DNA from: an uncultured Treponema sp. | GTDB taxonomy: Bacteria; Spirochaetota; Spirochaetia; Treponematales; Treponemataceae | NCBI GenBank assembly: GCA_937893155.1 | Contig: CALBGU010000008.1 | Coordinates: forward strand, 1-15,473 | DNA: 15,473 bases | Reading direction: 5' to 3' | Part shown: piece by piece, positions 1-6,001 of the stretch | How positions within the stretch are numbered: the first letter of the stretch is position 1 | Layout of the letters: each line of letters opens with the position of its first letter | Position numbers and translations under genes: made by a program | The notes under the pieces: generated by a model | What the model saw: only the letters and a program-made list of their open reading frames with translations | Told to the model about the DNA's origin: nothing | Database searches by the model: none

Positions 1-1
1 C

Positions 2-457
2 GCTATCCTCCCATTCTGTGGATACAACATGGGCGACTACTTCCAGCACTGGGTTGATGTTGGCGCAAAGGCTGACCAGGACAAATTGCCAAAGATTTTC
101 TACGTCAACTGGTTCAGAAAGGACGAGAACAACAAAGACCTTCCAGGCGGATTTATGTGGCCAGGATATGGCGACAACTCTCGCGTTCTCGCATGGATTT
201 TCGACCGCTGCGACGGAAAGGATAACTGCGTAGATACTCCAATCGGCTATATGCCAAAAGATGGTGCTATCAACACAGACGGCTTGGCTGACTACTACAA
301 GAAGACATTGCCTGAGATTCTCAAGGTTGATGTTGAAGGTTGGAAGAAGGAAGTTAAGGACATTCGCGAGAACCACTATCCAAAATTCGGAAAGCATCTC
401 CCGAAAGAGCTTTCTGCTATCCTCGACGACTTGGAAGCACGCTTGAACAAGGCATAG
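2..457 (+). CDS. pckG: Phosphoenolpyruvate carboxykinase (GTP), C-terminal part
   Basis: This is the C-terminal ~151 residues of GTP-dependent PEP carboxykinase, which interconverts oxaloacetate + GTP and PEP + CO2 + GDP in the cytoplasm. The frame is open from the window edge, so the 5' part (roughly three quarters of a ~600-residue enzyme) lies outside. Recognition rests on the family's C-terminal blocks: LPFCGYNMGDYF near the start, then KIFYVNWFRKD, WPGYGDNSRVL and the TPIGYMPKDG segment, which are typical of the GTP (not ATP) class. In fermentative bacteria this enzyme often runs in the carboxylating direction towards succinate; that direction is inferred here. The stop codon TAG (455-457) lies inside a small repeat/terminator element that recurs at 3098-3190. 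The likely start is outside the window, so nothing can be said about its regulation. Confidence 0.93.
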   Translation, partial: AILPFCGYNMGDYFQHWVDVGAKADQDKLPKIFYVNWFRKDENNKDLPGGFMWPGYGDNSRVLAWIFDRCDGKDNCVDTPIGYMPKDGAINTDGLADYYKKTLPEILKVDVEGWKKEVKDIRENHYPKFGKHLPKELSAILDDLEARLNKA

Positions 458-570
458 CTTTTTCTGTAAGGGCTAAGTCCTTTTTGTGAAGGCAAAATAA
501 ACGCTTTGCGAGAGAAATCTTGCGAGGCGTTTTTTTTATTTCTGTAACATTGGAGAAACTGGCTATGCCT
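449..570 (+). repeat. Repeat element A: 3'-UTR/terminator cassette
   Basis: Positions 449-493 match 3098-3142 without gaps at about 38 of 45 bases. Inside, a ~20-nt unit (AG, pyrimidines, TTTTTTGTAAGGG) occurs twice in tandem at about 456 and 476. A terminator hairpin with the shared string GAGAAATCTT follows. The outer ends form a 9-bp inverted repeat, AGGCATAGC (450-458) and GCTATGCCT (562-570). The pckG stop codon lies inside the element. Confidence 0.65.
500..537 (+). terminator. Rho-independent terminator after pckG, possibly bidirectional
   Basis: A 14-bp stem (500-513 with 518-531, no mismatches if G-U pairs are allowed) closes on a GAAA tetraloop (514-517) and is followed by a run of T to 537. 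Read on the minus strand, the same stem is followed by TTTATTTT, so it may also stop the XRE gene that converges on it from 579. Confidence 0.9.
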
Positions 571-578
571 GTGCGAAA

Positions 579-938
579 TTATGTACGCGAAAGACTTTCA
601 AATTCTGACGGCGACGGTAAGTTTTCAAAAAGATAATCGCGGACATCTGCACTGACTTTTCGCGAAATGCCATCAACTAACGATGATATAAAAGCGGTAG
701 TGTCTAAAGAAGCGTTTTTTGCAGGAAAATCTGATTCGGCAAAAAGCTGTGAAACGTGTATATTTAACGCAAGAGCGATTGCGTCGATGGTTTCTGCGGA
801 CGGGAACTTAGAACGCGATTCAATGTCTGCGATGTATTTTGGGTTTAAGCCGATTTTTTCCGAGAGCATTTCCTGTGTCATACAGCATTTTTTTCTATAG
901 TATTTTAAATTCTGTCTAAAAATTTCTCTAGTTGCCAT
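579..938 (-). CDS. XRE/Cro-CI family helix-turn-helix transcriptional regulator
   Basis: A 119-residue protein with an N-terminal lambda-repressor-type HTH (about residues 8-66). The recognition part reads MTQEMLSEKIGLNPKYIADIE, followed by the characteristic S.FPS..TI..IA.AL conclusion of XRE domains. The ~50-residue C-terminal tail matches no domain I recognise and may serve dimerisation. Such proteins bind DNA as dimers and often control the neighbouring divergent gene, so the inverted repeats at 1009-1091 in front of the envelope operon are candidate sites (inference). No Shine-Dalgarno precedes the ATG; instead a -10-like TACAGT sits six bases upstream, so the message may be leaderless. 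The pckG terminator probably also ends this transcript. Confidence 0.88.
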   Translation of the reverse strand: MATREIFRQNLKYYRKKCCMTQEMLSEKIGLNPKYIADIESRSKFPSAETIDAIALALNIHVSQLFAESDFPAKNASLDTTAFISSLVDGISRKVSADVRDYLFENLPSPSEFESLSRT

Positions 939-944
939 TACAAA

Positions 945-973
945 ACTGTATCTTTTAGAATATTCACTTTATA
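945..973 (-). promoter_or_regulatory. Candidate promoter of the XRE gene (leaderless geometry)
   Basis: On the minus strand TACAGT (945-950) stands six bases before the ATG at 938. A poor -35, TATAAA (968-973), lies 17 bases further upstream. The initiation site would fall at or next to the start codon. This is the weakest of the four leaderless candidates in the window. Confidence 0.4.
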
Positions 974-1004
974 CCGTTTCAAAGACATTTTTTACTTTTT
1001 TATC

Positions 1005-1033
1005 TTGAATTTTGGTGTCTTATAGACTAAGAT
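1005..1033 (+). promoter_or_regulatory. Candidate sigma-70-type promoter of the envelope operon
   Basis: TTGAAT (1005-1010) and TAAGAT (1028-1033) are separated by exactly 17 bases, and each matches the consensus at 4 of 6. The predicted start near 1040 leaves a ~70-base leader before the ATG at 1110. The promoter is embedded in the inverted repeats described at 1009-1091. Confidence 0.5.
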
Positions 1034-1091
1034 ATAGAATATGAAAGACACCAAAATATATGTTTCCCGTTTTTTAAACGGATATTTTGGT
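1009..1091. repeat. Three-arm inverted repeat in the operon leader
   Basis: Arm 1, ATTTTGGTGTCTT (1009-1021), is the perfect 13-bp reverse complement of arm 2, AAGACACCAAAAT (1045-1057). Arm 2 extended to 1059 is also the perfect 10-bp complement of arm 3, ATATTTTGGT (1082-1091). Between arms 2 and 3 lies an inner hairpin, CCGTTT/AAACGG (1067-1081, TTT loop). Arm 1 overlaps the promoter; arms 2 and 3 lie in the leader just ahead of the AGGAGG ribosome binding site. It could be an operator, an RNA switch, or both. Confidence 0.75.
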
Positions 1092-1109
1092 AGCATTAGG
1101 AGGATTTTT

Positions 1110-2207
1110 ATGAATAGATTTTTCCGTCTAGTAACTTCGTTGTGCATAGCTGCGATATTTTCGCTCGCTTCTTATGGACAAGATTCGGTGCCTGATATTC
1201 AAAGTGCCCTCAAACAGGCTTCGGTGCAGTTTTCAGCCTCTCTCAAAAAGGATTCTGCTGCGATTTTGGGTGTGTCGTCGGGAACAAAAGATTTTGACGA
1301 GTATCTTCTTGACGAACTTCACACCGACCTTATGGCGCAAGGTGTAAATACCGTTTCGCGCGTAAAAGTCAGAACAGTTTCTGCTACAATCAGCGACCTT
1401 TCAAGCCCGACAATCGACGAAATTCAACAGGCAGGTAAGGTCAGCGATGCGAAAATCGTTATCTATGGCTCATTCAAAAAACTCGGCACGTCTTATATGC
1501 TCACGCTTCAGGCTGTCAGCGCGGAAAACGGCGATATGAAAGATATGTTCCGCACTTCTGTAAAAGAAGACGATATGCTGCTGGCTTTGCTCGGCAACTC
1601 AAGTAGTACGCGGACGGCGGGGCAGAAAAAAGATACAGGACGCTGGGTTGGTCTTCGCGGCTCGCTAGGACTTGGAATCGGAAATCAGTTGAACGGCGTG
1701 GTGGTTGATTTATCCAAAAACGTGAGTTTCGGAGGCGCGGTTTTTGCAAATTTCCCATTCAGCAAAAGCAAGGTCGGCATTCAGCCAGAGCTCAATTTGT
1801 ACAACAACATTCTGGGTGGAAATAAGGTTTCTCAGTCAGGAGAAAAATCTACGACGGAAAAGGACTCTTATCTATCGCTTGATATTCCGCTTTTGATAAC
1901 TTACACCGTAAAAAGCGGAATAATGCGCTTTGTGCCAGAAGTTGGACCGTATTTTTCCTTTCCGCTCGGCGAATACAAGTTCGGCGGCGATTCCACACAA
2001 GATGATACTGCGATTTCAACAATCCCGATTTTCGGCGTTGCGTTTGGCATTGCGTGGACAGTGCAGGCAGGAGCAGGCTCTATTGTAGCGGACGCGCGGT
2101 ATTTAAGCGACATCACTACGCTTGGCGTAAAAGACAGCAACTCGTACTGGAATGTTTCAAAGCGTGGCTCGCTCAATTTTAGCCTTGGGTATTTGATTGA
2201 CCTTTAA
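1110..2207 (+). CDS. Outer-membrane beta-barrel protein with LpoB/CsgG-like N-terminal domain
   Basis: A 365-residue exported protein. The start at 1110 is chosen because AGGAGG (1098-1103) lies six bases upstream and because it puts a clean signal peptide at the N-terminus (MNRFFRLVTS then a hydrophobic core, cleavage near SYG-QDS). An in-frame ATG at 1041 would add 23 residues spoiling the signal peptide and lies in the leader hairpin. Residues ~28-165 look like the LpoB/CsgG-type fold used by penicillin-binding-protein activators (stress-type 'VIYGSFKKLGTSYMLTLQA' block); this is a moderate-confidence family call. Residues ~185-365 alternate small and aromatic residues in short strands with Gly turns (VGLRGSLGLGIG, LDIPLLITY, LNFSLGYLIDL), as in porin-like outer-membrane barrels. 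It is the first gene of an operon with the lipoprotein 10 bases downstream. Confidence 0.75.
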   Translation: MNRFFRLVTSLCIAAIFSLASYGQDSVPDIQSALKQASVQFSASLKKDSAAILGVSSGTKDFDEYLLDELHTDLMAQGVNTVSRVKVRTVSATISDLSSPTIDEIQQAGKVSDAKIVIYGSFKKLGTSYMLTLQAVSAENGDMKDMFRTSVKEDDMLLALLGNSSSTRTAGQKKDTGRWVGLRGSLGLGIGNQLNGVVVDLSKNVSFGGAVFANFPFSKSKVGIQPELNLYNNILGGNKVSQSGEKSTTEKDSYLSLDIPLLITYTVKSGIMRFVPEVGPYFSFPLGEYKFGGDSTQDDTAISTIPIFGVAFGIAWTVQAGAGSIVADARYLSDITTLGVKDSNSYWNVSKRGSLNFSLGYLIDL

Positions 2208-2217
2208 GGAGGCAAAT

Positions 2218-3099
2218 ATGAAACTACTGGCGTTTTTCGCTGCCACAATTCTTTTGCTGTTTTCCTGCGATACGGGAATGATAATCGATGATTCAACTGC
2301 AAATCCTTTAGCAAACGATAGTCTGTCGTCGCAAGATGGCAATACGAATGTAAATAACAATACGGCGGTAAATTCTCGCTCCGTGCTTATAAGCGACTGC
2401 GACACTGGCGCTCCGTTGAGCAATGCCACGATTACTGTGGAAAAATCTGGTGAAACTGTTGCCAGAATTACAACCGACGAATCAGGTATTGCGACTTTTT
2501 CTGAAAACCAGAGTTTTTCTGACGGCGATTACAATTTTATTGTTGAGCGAAACGGCTATGTGCAGACGACCGATAAAATCACGATTCAAGATGGAGATAT
2601 TGTGGAGGGGAATCGCATTTCTATTCCGAAAACCTCCAGCGAAAACTGCATAAAAATTGTTATGGACTGGGGCGCGACACCGAGCGATTTGGATTCTCAT
2701 TTGGCGGCAGACAGTTTTCACGTTTACTTTAATAGCAAATCGCAAGACAATGGCAATTTGACGCTTGACCACGATGATACAACTTCTTACGGTCCTGAAA
2801 CGATAACGATTAAAAACGTAAACTCGGCTTTGACGTATAACTATTATGTTCACAATTATTCGGCAGGTAGCAATACGACAAGCACAGCTCTTTCTGCGTC
2901 AAAGGCACGAGTACGGCTTTATATTAACAATGAATACAAACAGACTTGGACTGTGCCTGTGGGGCAATCGGGCGTGTACTGGGAAGTTTTCAAGATTACG
3001 GGCGGAAGCTCTGTTGACAGTGTGAACGAGGTAAAAACATCGCAGCCGTCGTCGTCAGATTCCTTTACTCTTACTGCAGTTCCTACTTCTAACAAGTAA
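2218..3099 (+). CDS. Lipoprotein with carboxypeptidase-regulatory-like and YfaP/DUF2135-like domains
   Basis: A 293-residue lipoprotein. AAGGAGG (2206-2212), overlapping the previous stop codon, fixes the start at 2218 rather than the in-frame ATG at 2197. The N-terminus MKLLAFFAATILLLFSC ends in a lipobox with the acylated Cys at 17. After a Ser/Asn-rich linker, residues ~55-137 form a carboxypeptidase-regulatory/CNA-B-like beta sandwich (SDCDTGAPLSNATITV...TTDESGIATF...ERNGYVQTT). Residues ~144-262 resemble the YfaP/DUF2135 domain: MDWGATPSDLDSHL, LDHDDTTSYGPETITI, then YYVHNYS and a VYWEVFKI end. A Ser-rich tail follows. These domains are usually cell-surface adhesive or carbohydrate-binding modules, but no ligand can be named. 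It is probably anchored in the outer membrane and cooperates with the barrel protein encoded just upstream. Confidence 0.8.
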   Translation: MKLLAFFAATILLLFSCDTGMIIDDSTANPLANDSLSSQDGNTNVNNNTAVNSRSVLISDCDTGAPLSNATITVEKSGETVARITTDESGIATFSENQSFSDGDYNFIVERNGYVQTTDKITIQDGDIVEGNRISIPKTSSENCIKIVMDWGATPSDLDSHLAADSFHVYFNSKSQDNGNLTLDHDDTTSYGPETITIKNVNSALTYNYYVHNYSAGSNTTSTALSASKARVRLYINNEYKQTWTVPVGQSGVYWEVFKITGGSSVDSVNEVKTSQPSSSDSFTLTAVPTSNK

Positions 3100-3214
3100 G
3101 GCACAGCCTTTTTTGTAGGGGGTAAGTCCTTTTTGTAAGGGCATAGTTTGAATAAGTATCCCGTAGGAGAAATCTTACGGGATTTTTTTTGTCTGCGACT
3201 GTACAAAAAAGGCT
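3098..3214 (+). repeat. Repeat element B: second copy of the 3'-UTR/terminator cassette
   Basis: This is the second copy of the element at 449-570, beginning exactly at the lipoprotein stop codon. It carries the same two ~20-nt tandem units (at about 3105 and 3125) and a terminator hairpin with the same GAGAAATCTT core. The ends form a perfect 13-bp inverted repeat, AGCCTTTTTTGTA (3105-3117) and TACAAAAAAGGCT (3202-3214). Confidence 0.65.
3158..3190 (+). terminator. Rho-independent terminator of the envelope operon
   Basis: An 11-bp stem (3158-3168 with 3173-3183, one G-U pair) with a GAAA tetraloop (3169-3172) is followed by eight T residues. It has the same loop and the same T-run layout as the pckG terminator. 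Confidence 0.9.
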
Positions 3215-3393
3215 GATTATAAAACTTTGTAATGCACGTTCTGATTGGCAAAATGATAAAAAATTATTGTATGTTTTTTCAAAGATTTTTCATCTGAGAA
3301 AATGTTTCGGTGAAAAAGTTTTTGATAATACAAGATAATGTCTTGCATAAAAAGCCGCCCGTTTCTCATTTTGTGTTTCTTGTGCAAAAAAAT
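3215..3393. other. AT-rich intergenic stretch without a recognised gene
   Basis: Apart from an in-frame GTG extension of the downstream oxidoreductase (3310), which has no ribosome binding site and no homology-like sequence, I see no gene here. A TTGTGCAAAAA motif at 3380-3390 lies just upstream of the oxidoreductase -35 box and resembles the boxes in front of the GH42 gene. Confidence 0.5.
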
Positions 3394-3422
3394 TTGTGCT
3401 TGCTCAAAAAGCGTGCTATGAT
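3394..3422 (+). promoter_or_regulatory. Promoter of the Gfo/Idh/MocA oxidoreductase (leaderless geometry)
   Basis: TTGTGC (3394-3399), a 17-base spacer and TATGAT (3417-3422, 5 of 6) are followed by seven bases and the ATG at 3430. Initiation at the usual distance falls on or within one base of the start codon, and no Shine-Dalgarno is present. An alternative ATG at 3418 would overlap the -10 box. Confidence 0.65.
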
Positions 3423-3429
3423 TTTTTAT

Positions 3430-4437
3430 ATGAAAATTGGAATTTTAGGCTCAGGATTGATAGTGAGCGAATTTGCGAAAGGGGCGGCGGAAGTGCCGAA
3501 CATAGAGATTTCGTCGATATGCGGGCGGATTCAGAGCGAAGAAAAAGTGCGGGCGCTGGCAAAAAACTTGAACATACCGCGCGTTTTTTTTGACCGAAGT
3601 GCATTTTTACACGATAGCGAAATCGACACCGTGTATGTGGCTTTGCCGAATCATTTGCACGCTTCAGCCGCGCTGGACGCAATCAGGGCAGAAAAACACG
3701 TCATTGTGGAAAAGCCGTTTACTGCAAGCGCGGCACAGGCACAAGCCGTATTTCGAGAAGCCGAACAGCACGGCGTTTTCGTTTTTGAAGCAGCGGCGAG
3801 CGTGTATCTGCCAGCGGTAAAACAGGCAAAAGCGTGGCTGTCGCACCTCGGCAAAATCAAGCTCGTCCAGATAAATTATTCCCAGTATTCGCGCCGATAC
3901 GAGCGATTCAAAAATGGCGAACTGCCGCCCGTGTTTGACCCGAACCAAGCCGGCGGCGCGCTGATGGATTTGGGCGTGTACAACGTGCACTTTGCGCTTT
4001 CCCTCTTCGGAGAGCCGCAGGAGACGCACTACACGGCAAACACGGAACGCGGCATTGACACCTCAGGCACACTCGTCTTGCGCTATCCGCAGTTTTATTG
4101 CGTACTAACGGCGGCGAAAGACTGCGCGGCACCGTGCTCAATCAGCGTGCAGGGCGACGGAGGGTATATTTTTTCGCCAAATCCGGCAAACACCATTACT
4201 GCCGTCCAATTGTGCAAAAACGGCGAAGAACCGATTGCCTTTGAGAGCGAAAAAAAAGACCGAATGGCATTTGAACTTTTCGAGTTCGAACGAATCGTGC
4301 GCGAAGGCGATACGAAGGCATACGAGCAGGCAAAAACGCAGACGGTATGCGCTATGAAAATCCTAGAGGAGCGATTTTCCGCAGGTGTCGCAAAAGGGGC
4401 GGCGGCGGAAACGACAGAAATCCCCATCGGAACTTGA
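3430..4437 (+). CDS. Gfo/Idh/MocA family NAD(P)-dependent oxidoreductase
   Basis: A 335-residue protein, typical length for the family. The N-terminus MKIGILGSGLIVSEF is the Rossmann dinucleotide-binding turn (GSG at 7-9). VALPNHLHASAALDAI precedes the family's signature EKP (94-96), whose Lys is the conserved catalytic/cofactor-contact residue. GGALMDLGVYNVH (175-187) is the second signature, with the active-site Asp and His region. Members oxidise or reduce sugars, inositols or related polyols in the cytoplasm; the substrate here cannot be read from sequence. The start at 3430 is chosen over the GTG at 3310 and the ATG at 3418 because the promoter occupies 3394-3422. The gene stands alone and converges on the OmpA-family gene 55 bases away, with no clear terminator between them. 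Confidence 0.9.
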   Translation: MKIGILGSGLIVSEFAKGAAEVPNIEISSICGRIQSEEKVRALAKNLNIPRVFFDRSAFLHDSEIDTVYVALPNHLHASAALDAIRAEKHVIVEKPFTASAAQAQAVFREAEQHGVFVFEAAASVYLPAVKQAKAWLSHLGKIKLVQINYSQYSRRYERFKNGELPPVFDPNQAGGALMDLGVYNVHFALSLFGEPQETHYTANTERGIDTSGTLVLRYPQFYCVLTAAKDCAAPCSISVQGDGGYIFSPNPANTITAVQLCKNGEEPIAFESEKKDRMAFELFEFERIVREGDTKAYEQAKTQTVCAMKILEERFSAGVAKGAAAETTEIPIGT

Positions 4438-4492
4438 TTTAGCATTTCGCAAAAATAGATTCCGAATGACAGAAGGGCAAAAACGACCGTGT

Positions 4493-5707
4493 TTATTTAT
4501 CCAGAATTGTGATTTCAACGCGGCGGTTTCGTGCCTTGTTTTCTTCGGTGTCGCTCGGAGCAACGGGCACGCGGCTTCCCATTCCTTTGATAAAAATCTG
4601 CTCACGGGATTTCACCCCCATTTCAATGAGCAGCTCCGCCACCGCGTCGGCGCGCTCCACCGACAGTTTGTCTTGGCTTTCCACACTGCCTGCCCGCGCG
4701 GTATGCCCCGTAATGAGCAAATCATTGTTCGGATATTGCGAAAGAATTTGGGCAATCATCTCGATTTTACTCATCTCGCTCTCAAGCAATTTATCGCTAT
4801 CGGGATAAAACTTGATGTTCTCCATCGAAATCGTCAGACCATTCTCGCCCGCGATAACCTTCACATTTTCCATTCCCAGATTTTCCACGATGTCTTTTAC
4901 GCTGTCCACCGTCTTTTCGTCGCTCGTGCGCACAAAATCCTGCACTTCCGATTCCGACTGCCCGCGAAAGTCGTAGCGATTTCCCCACGCCGTGTCGATA
5001 ACGATGCGAAACGTCTCGGAATAATGGTCAAGCGCGCCTTTTTCCGCGTCAAAAAACAAAATCTGCTCGCTGTGCCCCATCGTCTTTGCAGGATAATCTT
5101 GCTTCGCTAAAGCCCCCGTCGGAGCGGGTGAATCGTAATAAATATTGTATGAAACGCGGAACTCGTGCAATAATCTGCCGTCATTTTGCGCCTGTGTGCC
5201 ACGATATTCGTATTGCGCCGAAAACGGCACGATGTACGGCTTCGTCATCTTGAATGCGCGGCGTAAATCCTCGGCTTCGTAGCCGTTCGCCGTCCATTTT
5301 TGCCCGCGCTTTACGTCCTCGGCGGGAAAAATCGGCAAGTTTCGGATAACAGGCATAAAAAGCTCGTCGCTTATGGTAAAAATGCCCTGTTTGCTTCGCG
5401 TGTAGGTGCTTTTGTAAGTGTTTCCCCACGAAAAATGCTTGCCTTTCGTGTTGTTCGACTCGTCGCTTGCCATAAACGTGGCATTGTGCACCCCCGCGCC
5501 GTCCGCCGTAACATCAGAAACCTCAATCGACACGCGGTTTACGATTTTGGCGTGGTGAGAATACACACCGTTCATAATCACATCTTCTTCCACCTTGGTC
5601 AAAATGCGATAGGTGTCGCCTTTTTTATATTTGAACTCAAAAACCTCGCTGAACGCGGCATTTACGAGCAATGCGGCAAAAAAAATCCCGATAAAAAATC
5701 TCTTCAT
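4493..5707 (-). CDS. OmpA-family outer-membrane protein
   Basis: A 404-residue exported protein. The signal peptide is MKRFFIGIFFAALLVNAAFS, with cleavage near residue 20. Residues ~21-280 form a beta-rich region that I do not recognise. The C-terminal ~115 residues are an OmpA-like peptidoglycan-associating domain: IKFYPDSDKL, LLITGHT (331-336), the LSVERADAV helix and the terminal NRRVEI (394-399). The Asp that in Acinetobacter OmpA contacts diaminopimelate (the D of GHTD) is Ala337 here, whereas the partner Arg (Arg352, 15 residues on) is kept. Spirochaete peptidoglycan has ornithine rather than diaminopimelate in the genera examined, so binding may be altered rather than lost. The start is the only Met before the signal peptide. 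A GATAAT -10 lies six bases upstream, so translation may be leaderless. Confidence 0.9.
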   Translation of the reverse strand: MKRFFIGIFFAALLVNAAFSEVFEFKYKKGDTYRILTKVEEDVIMNGVYSHHAKIVNRVSIEVSDVTADGAGVHNATFMASDESNNTKGKHFSWGNTYKSTYTRSKQGIFTISDELFMPVIRNLPIFPAEDVKRGQKWTANGYEAEDLRRAFKMTKPYIVPFSAQYEYRGTQAQNDGRLLHEFRVSYNIYYDSPAPTGALAKQDYPAKTMGHSEQILFFDAEKGALDHYSETFRIVIDTAWGNRYDFRGQSESEVQDFVRTSDEKTVDSVKDIVENLGMENVKVIAGENGLTISMENIKFYPDSDKLLESEMSKIEMIAQILSQYPNNDLLITGHTARAGSVESQDKLSVERADAVAELLIEMGVKSREQIFIKGMGSRVPVAPSDTEENKARNRRVEITILDK

Positions 5708-5713
5708 ACTCTC

Positions 5714-5742
5714 ATTATCGACATCGCCCGCCCGATTTTCAC
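5714..5742 (-). promoter_or_regulatory. Promoter of the OmpA-family gene (leaderless geometry)
   Basis: On the minus strand GTGAAA (5737-5742, 4 of 6), a 17-base spacer and GATAAT (5714-5719, 5 of 6) are followed by six bases, GAGAGT, and the ATG at 5707. The GAGAG string is too close to the ATG (one base) to work as a normal Shine-Dalgarno. Confidence 0.6.
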
Positions 5743-5770
5743 CAATCCCGACATTTTATTCATCTTTTTC

Positions 5771-5812
5771 AATCGCACAAAAATGCAGATAATCGCATAA
5801 AATATGCAGAAA
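5771..5812. repeat. Short 20/21-bp tandem duplication
   Basis: AATCGCACAAAAATGCAGAT (5771) is followed directly by a diverged second copy starting AATCGCATAAAATATGCAGA (5791). The period of 20-21 bases is close to that of the phased repeat further along in the same intergenic region. Confidence 0.55.
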
Positions 5813-5835
5813 ATGATAAAAAACTATTCATCTTT

Positions 5836-5877
5836 CATCAAAGTCATCTTTCTTTTGTTCTGAGAAAGATAACTTTT
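5836..5877. repeat. Inverted repeat, first copy of a duplicated hairpin unit
   Basis: AAAGTCATCTTTC (5840-5852) faces GAAAGATAACTTT (5864-5876), complementary at 12 of 13 positions with an 11-base loop. The whole unit, including the leading TTCATCAAAG, recurs at 5961-6001. Confidence 0.75.
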
Positions 5878-5885
5878 AACAAAGA

Positions 5886-5913
5886 TGAGTAAAATTATGC
5901 AAAAGTTTACTCA
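5886..5913. repeat. 8-bp perfect inverted repeat
   Basis: TGAGTAAA (5886-5893) and TTTACTCA (5906-5913) could form a stem with a 12-base loop. No T-run follows on either strand that would suggest a terminator. Confidence 0.5.
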
Positions 5914-5960
5914 AAAATGCTTTAAGTTTGCTTTCTTTTGATGTTTTTTATCTTACTTTT

Positions 5961-6001
5961 CATCAAAGTTATCTTTCTTTATAGTCGGGAAAGATAACTT
6001 T
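5961..6001. repeat. Inverted repeat, second copy of the duplicated hairpin unit
   Basis: AAAGTTATCTTTC (5965-5977) is the perfect 13-bp reverse complement of GAAAGATAACTTT (5989-6001), with an 11-base loop. It lies 125 bases from the first copy at 5840-5876 and its right arm is the first unit of the 21-bp phased array. Confidence 0.8.

Noticed and set aside
1041..1109. N-terminal extension of the barrel protein
   Set aside because: The start at 1110 has a perfect AGGAGG and gives a signal peptide; the upstream region forms the leader inverted repeats.
3310..3429. 40-residue N-terminal extension of the oxidoreductase from GTG 3310
   Set aside because: The residues before MKIGILGSG are not family-like, and the region contains the promoter with its -10 box at 3417-3422.
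4385..5110. Long plus-strand ORF opposite the OmpA-family gene
   Set aside because: It is the antisense of a convincing OmpA gene; its translation is rich in His, Arg and Phe as expected from a shadow frame and it has no homology-like motif or ribosome binding site.
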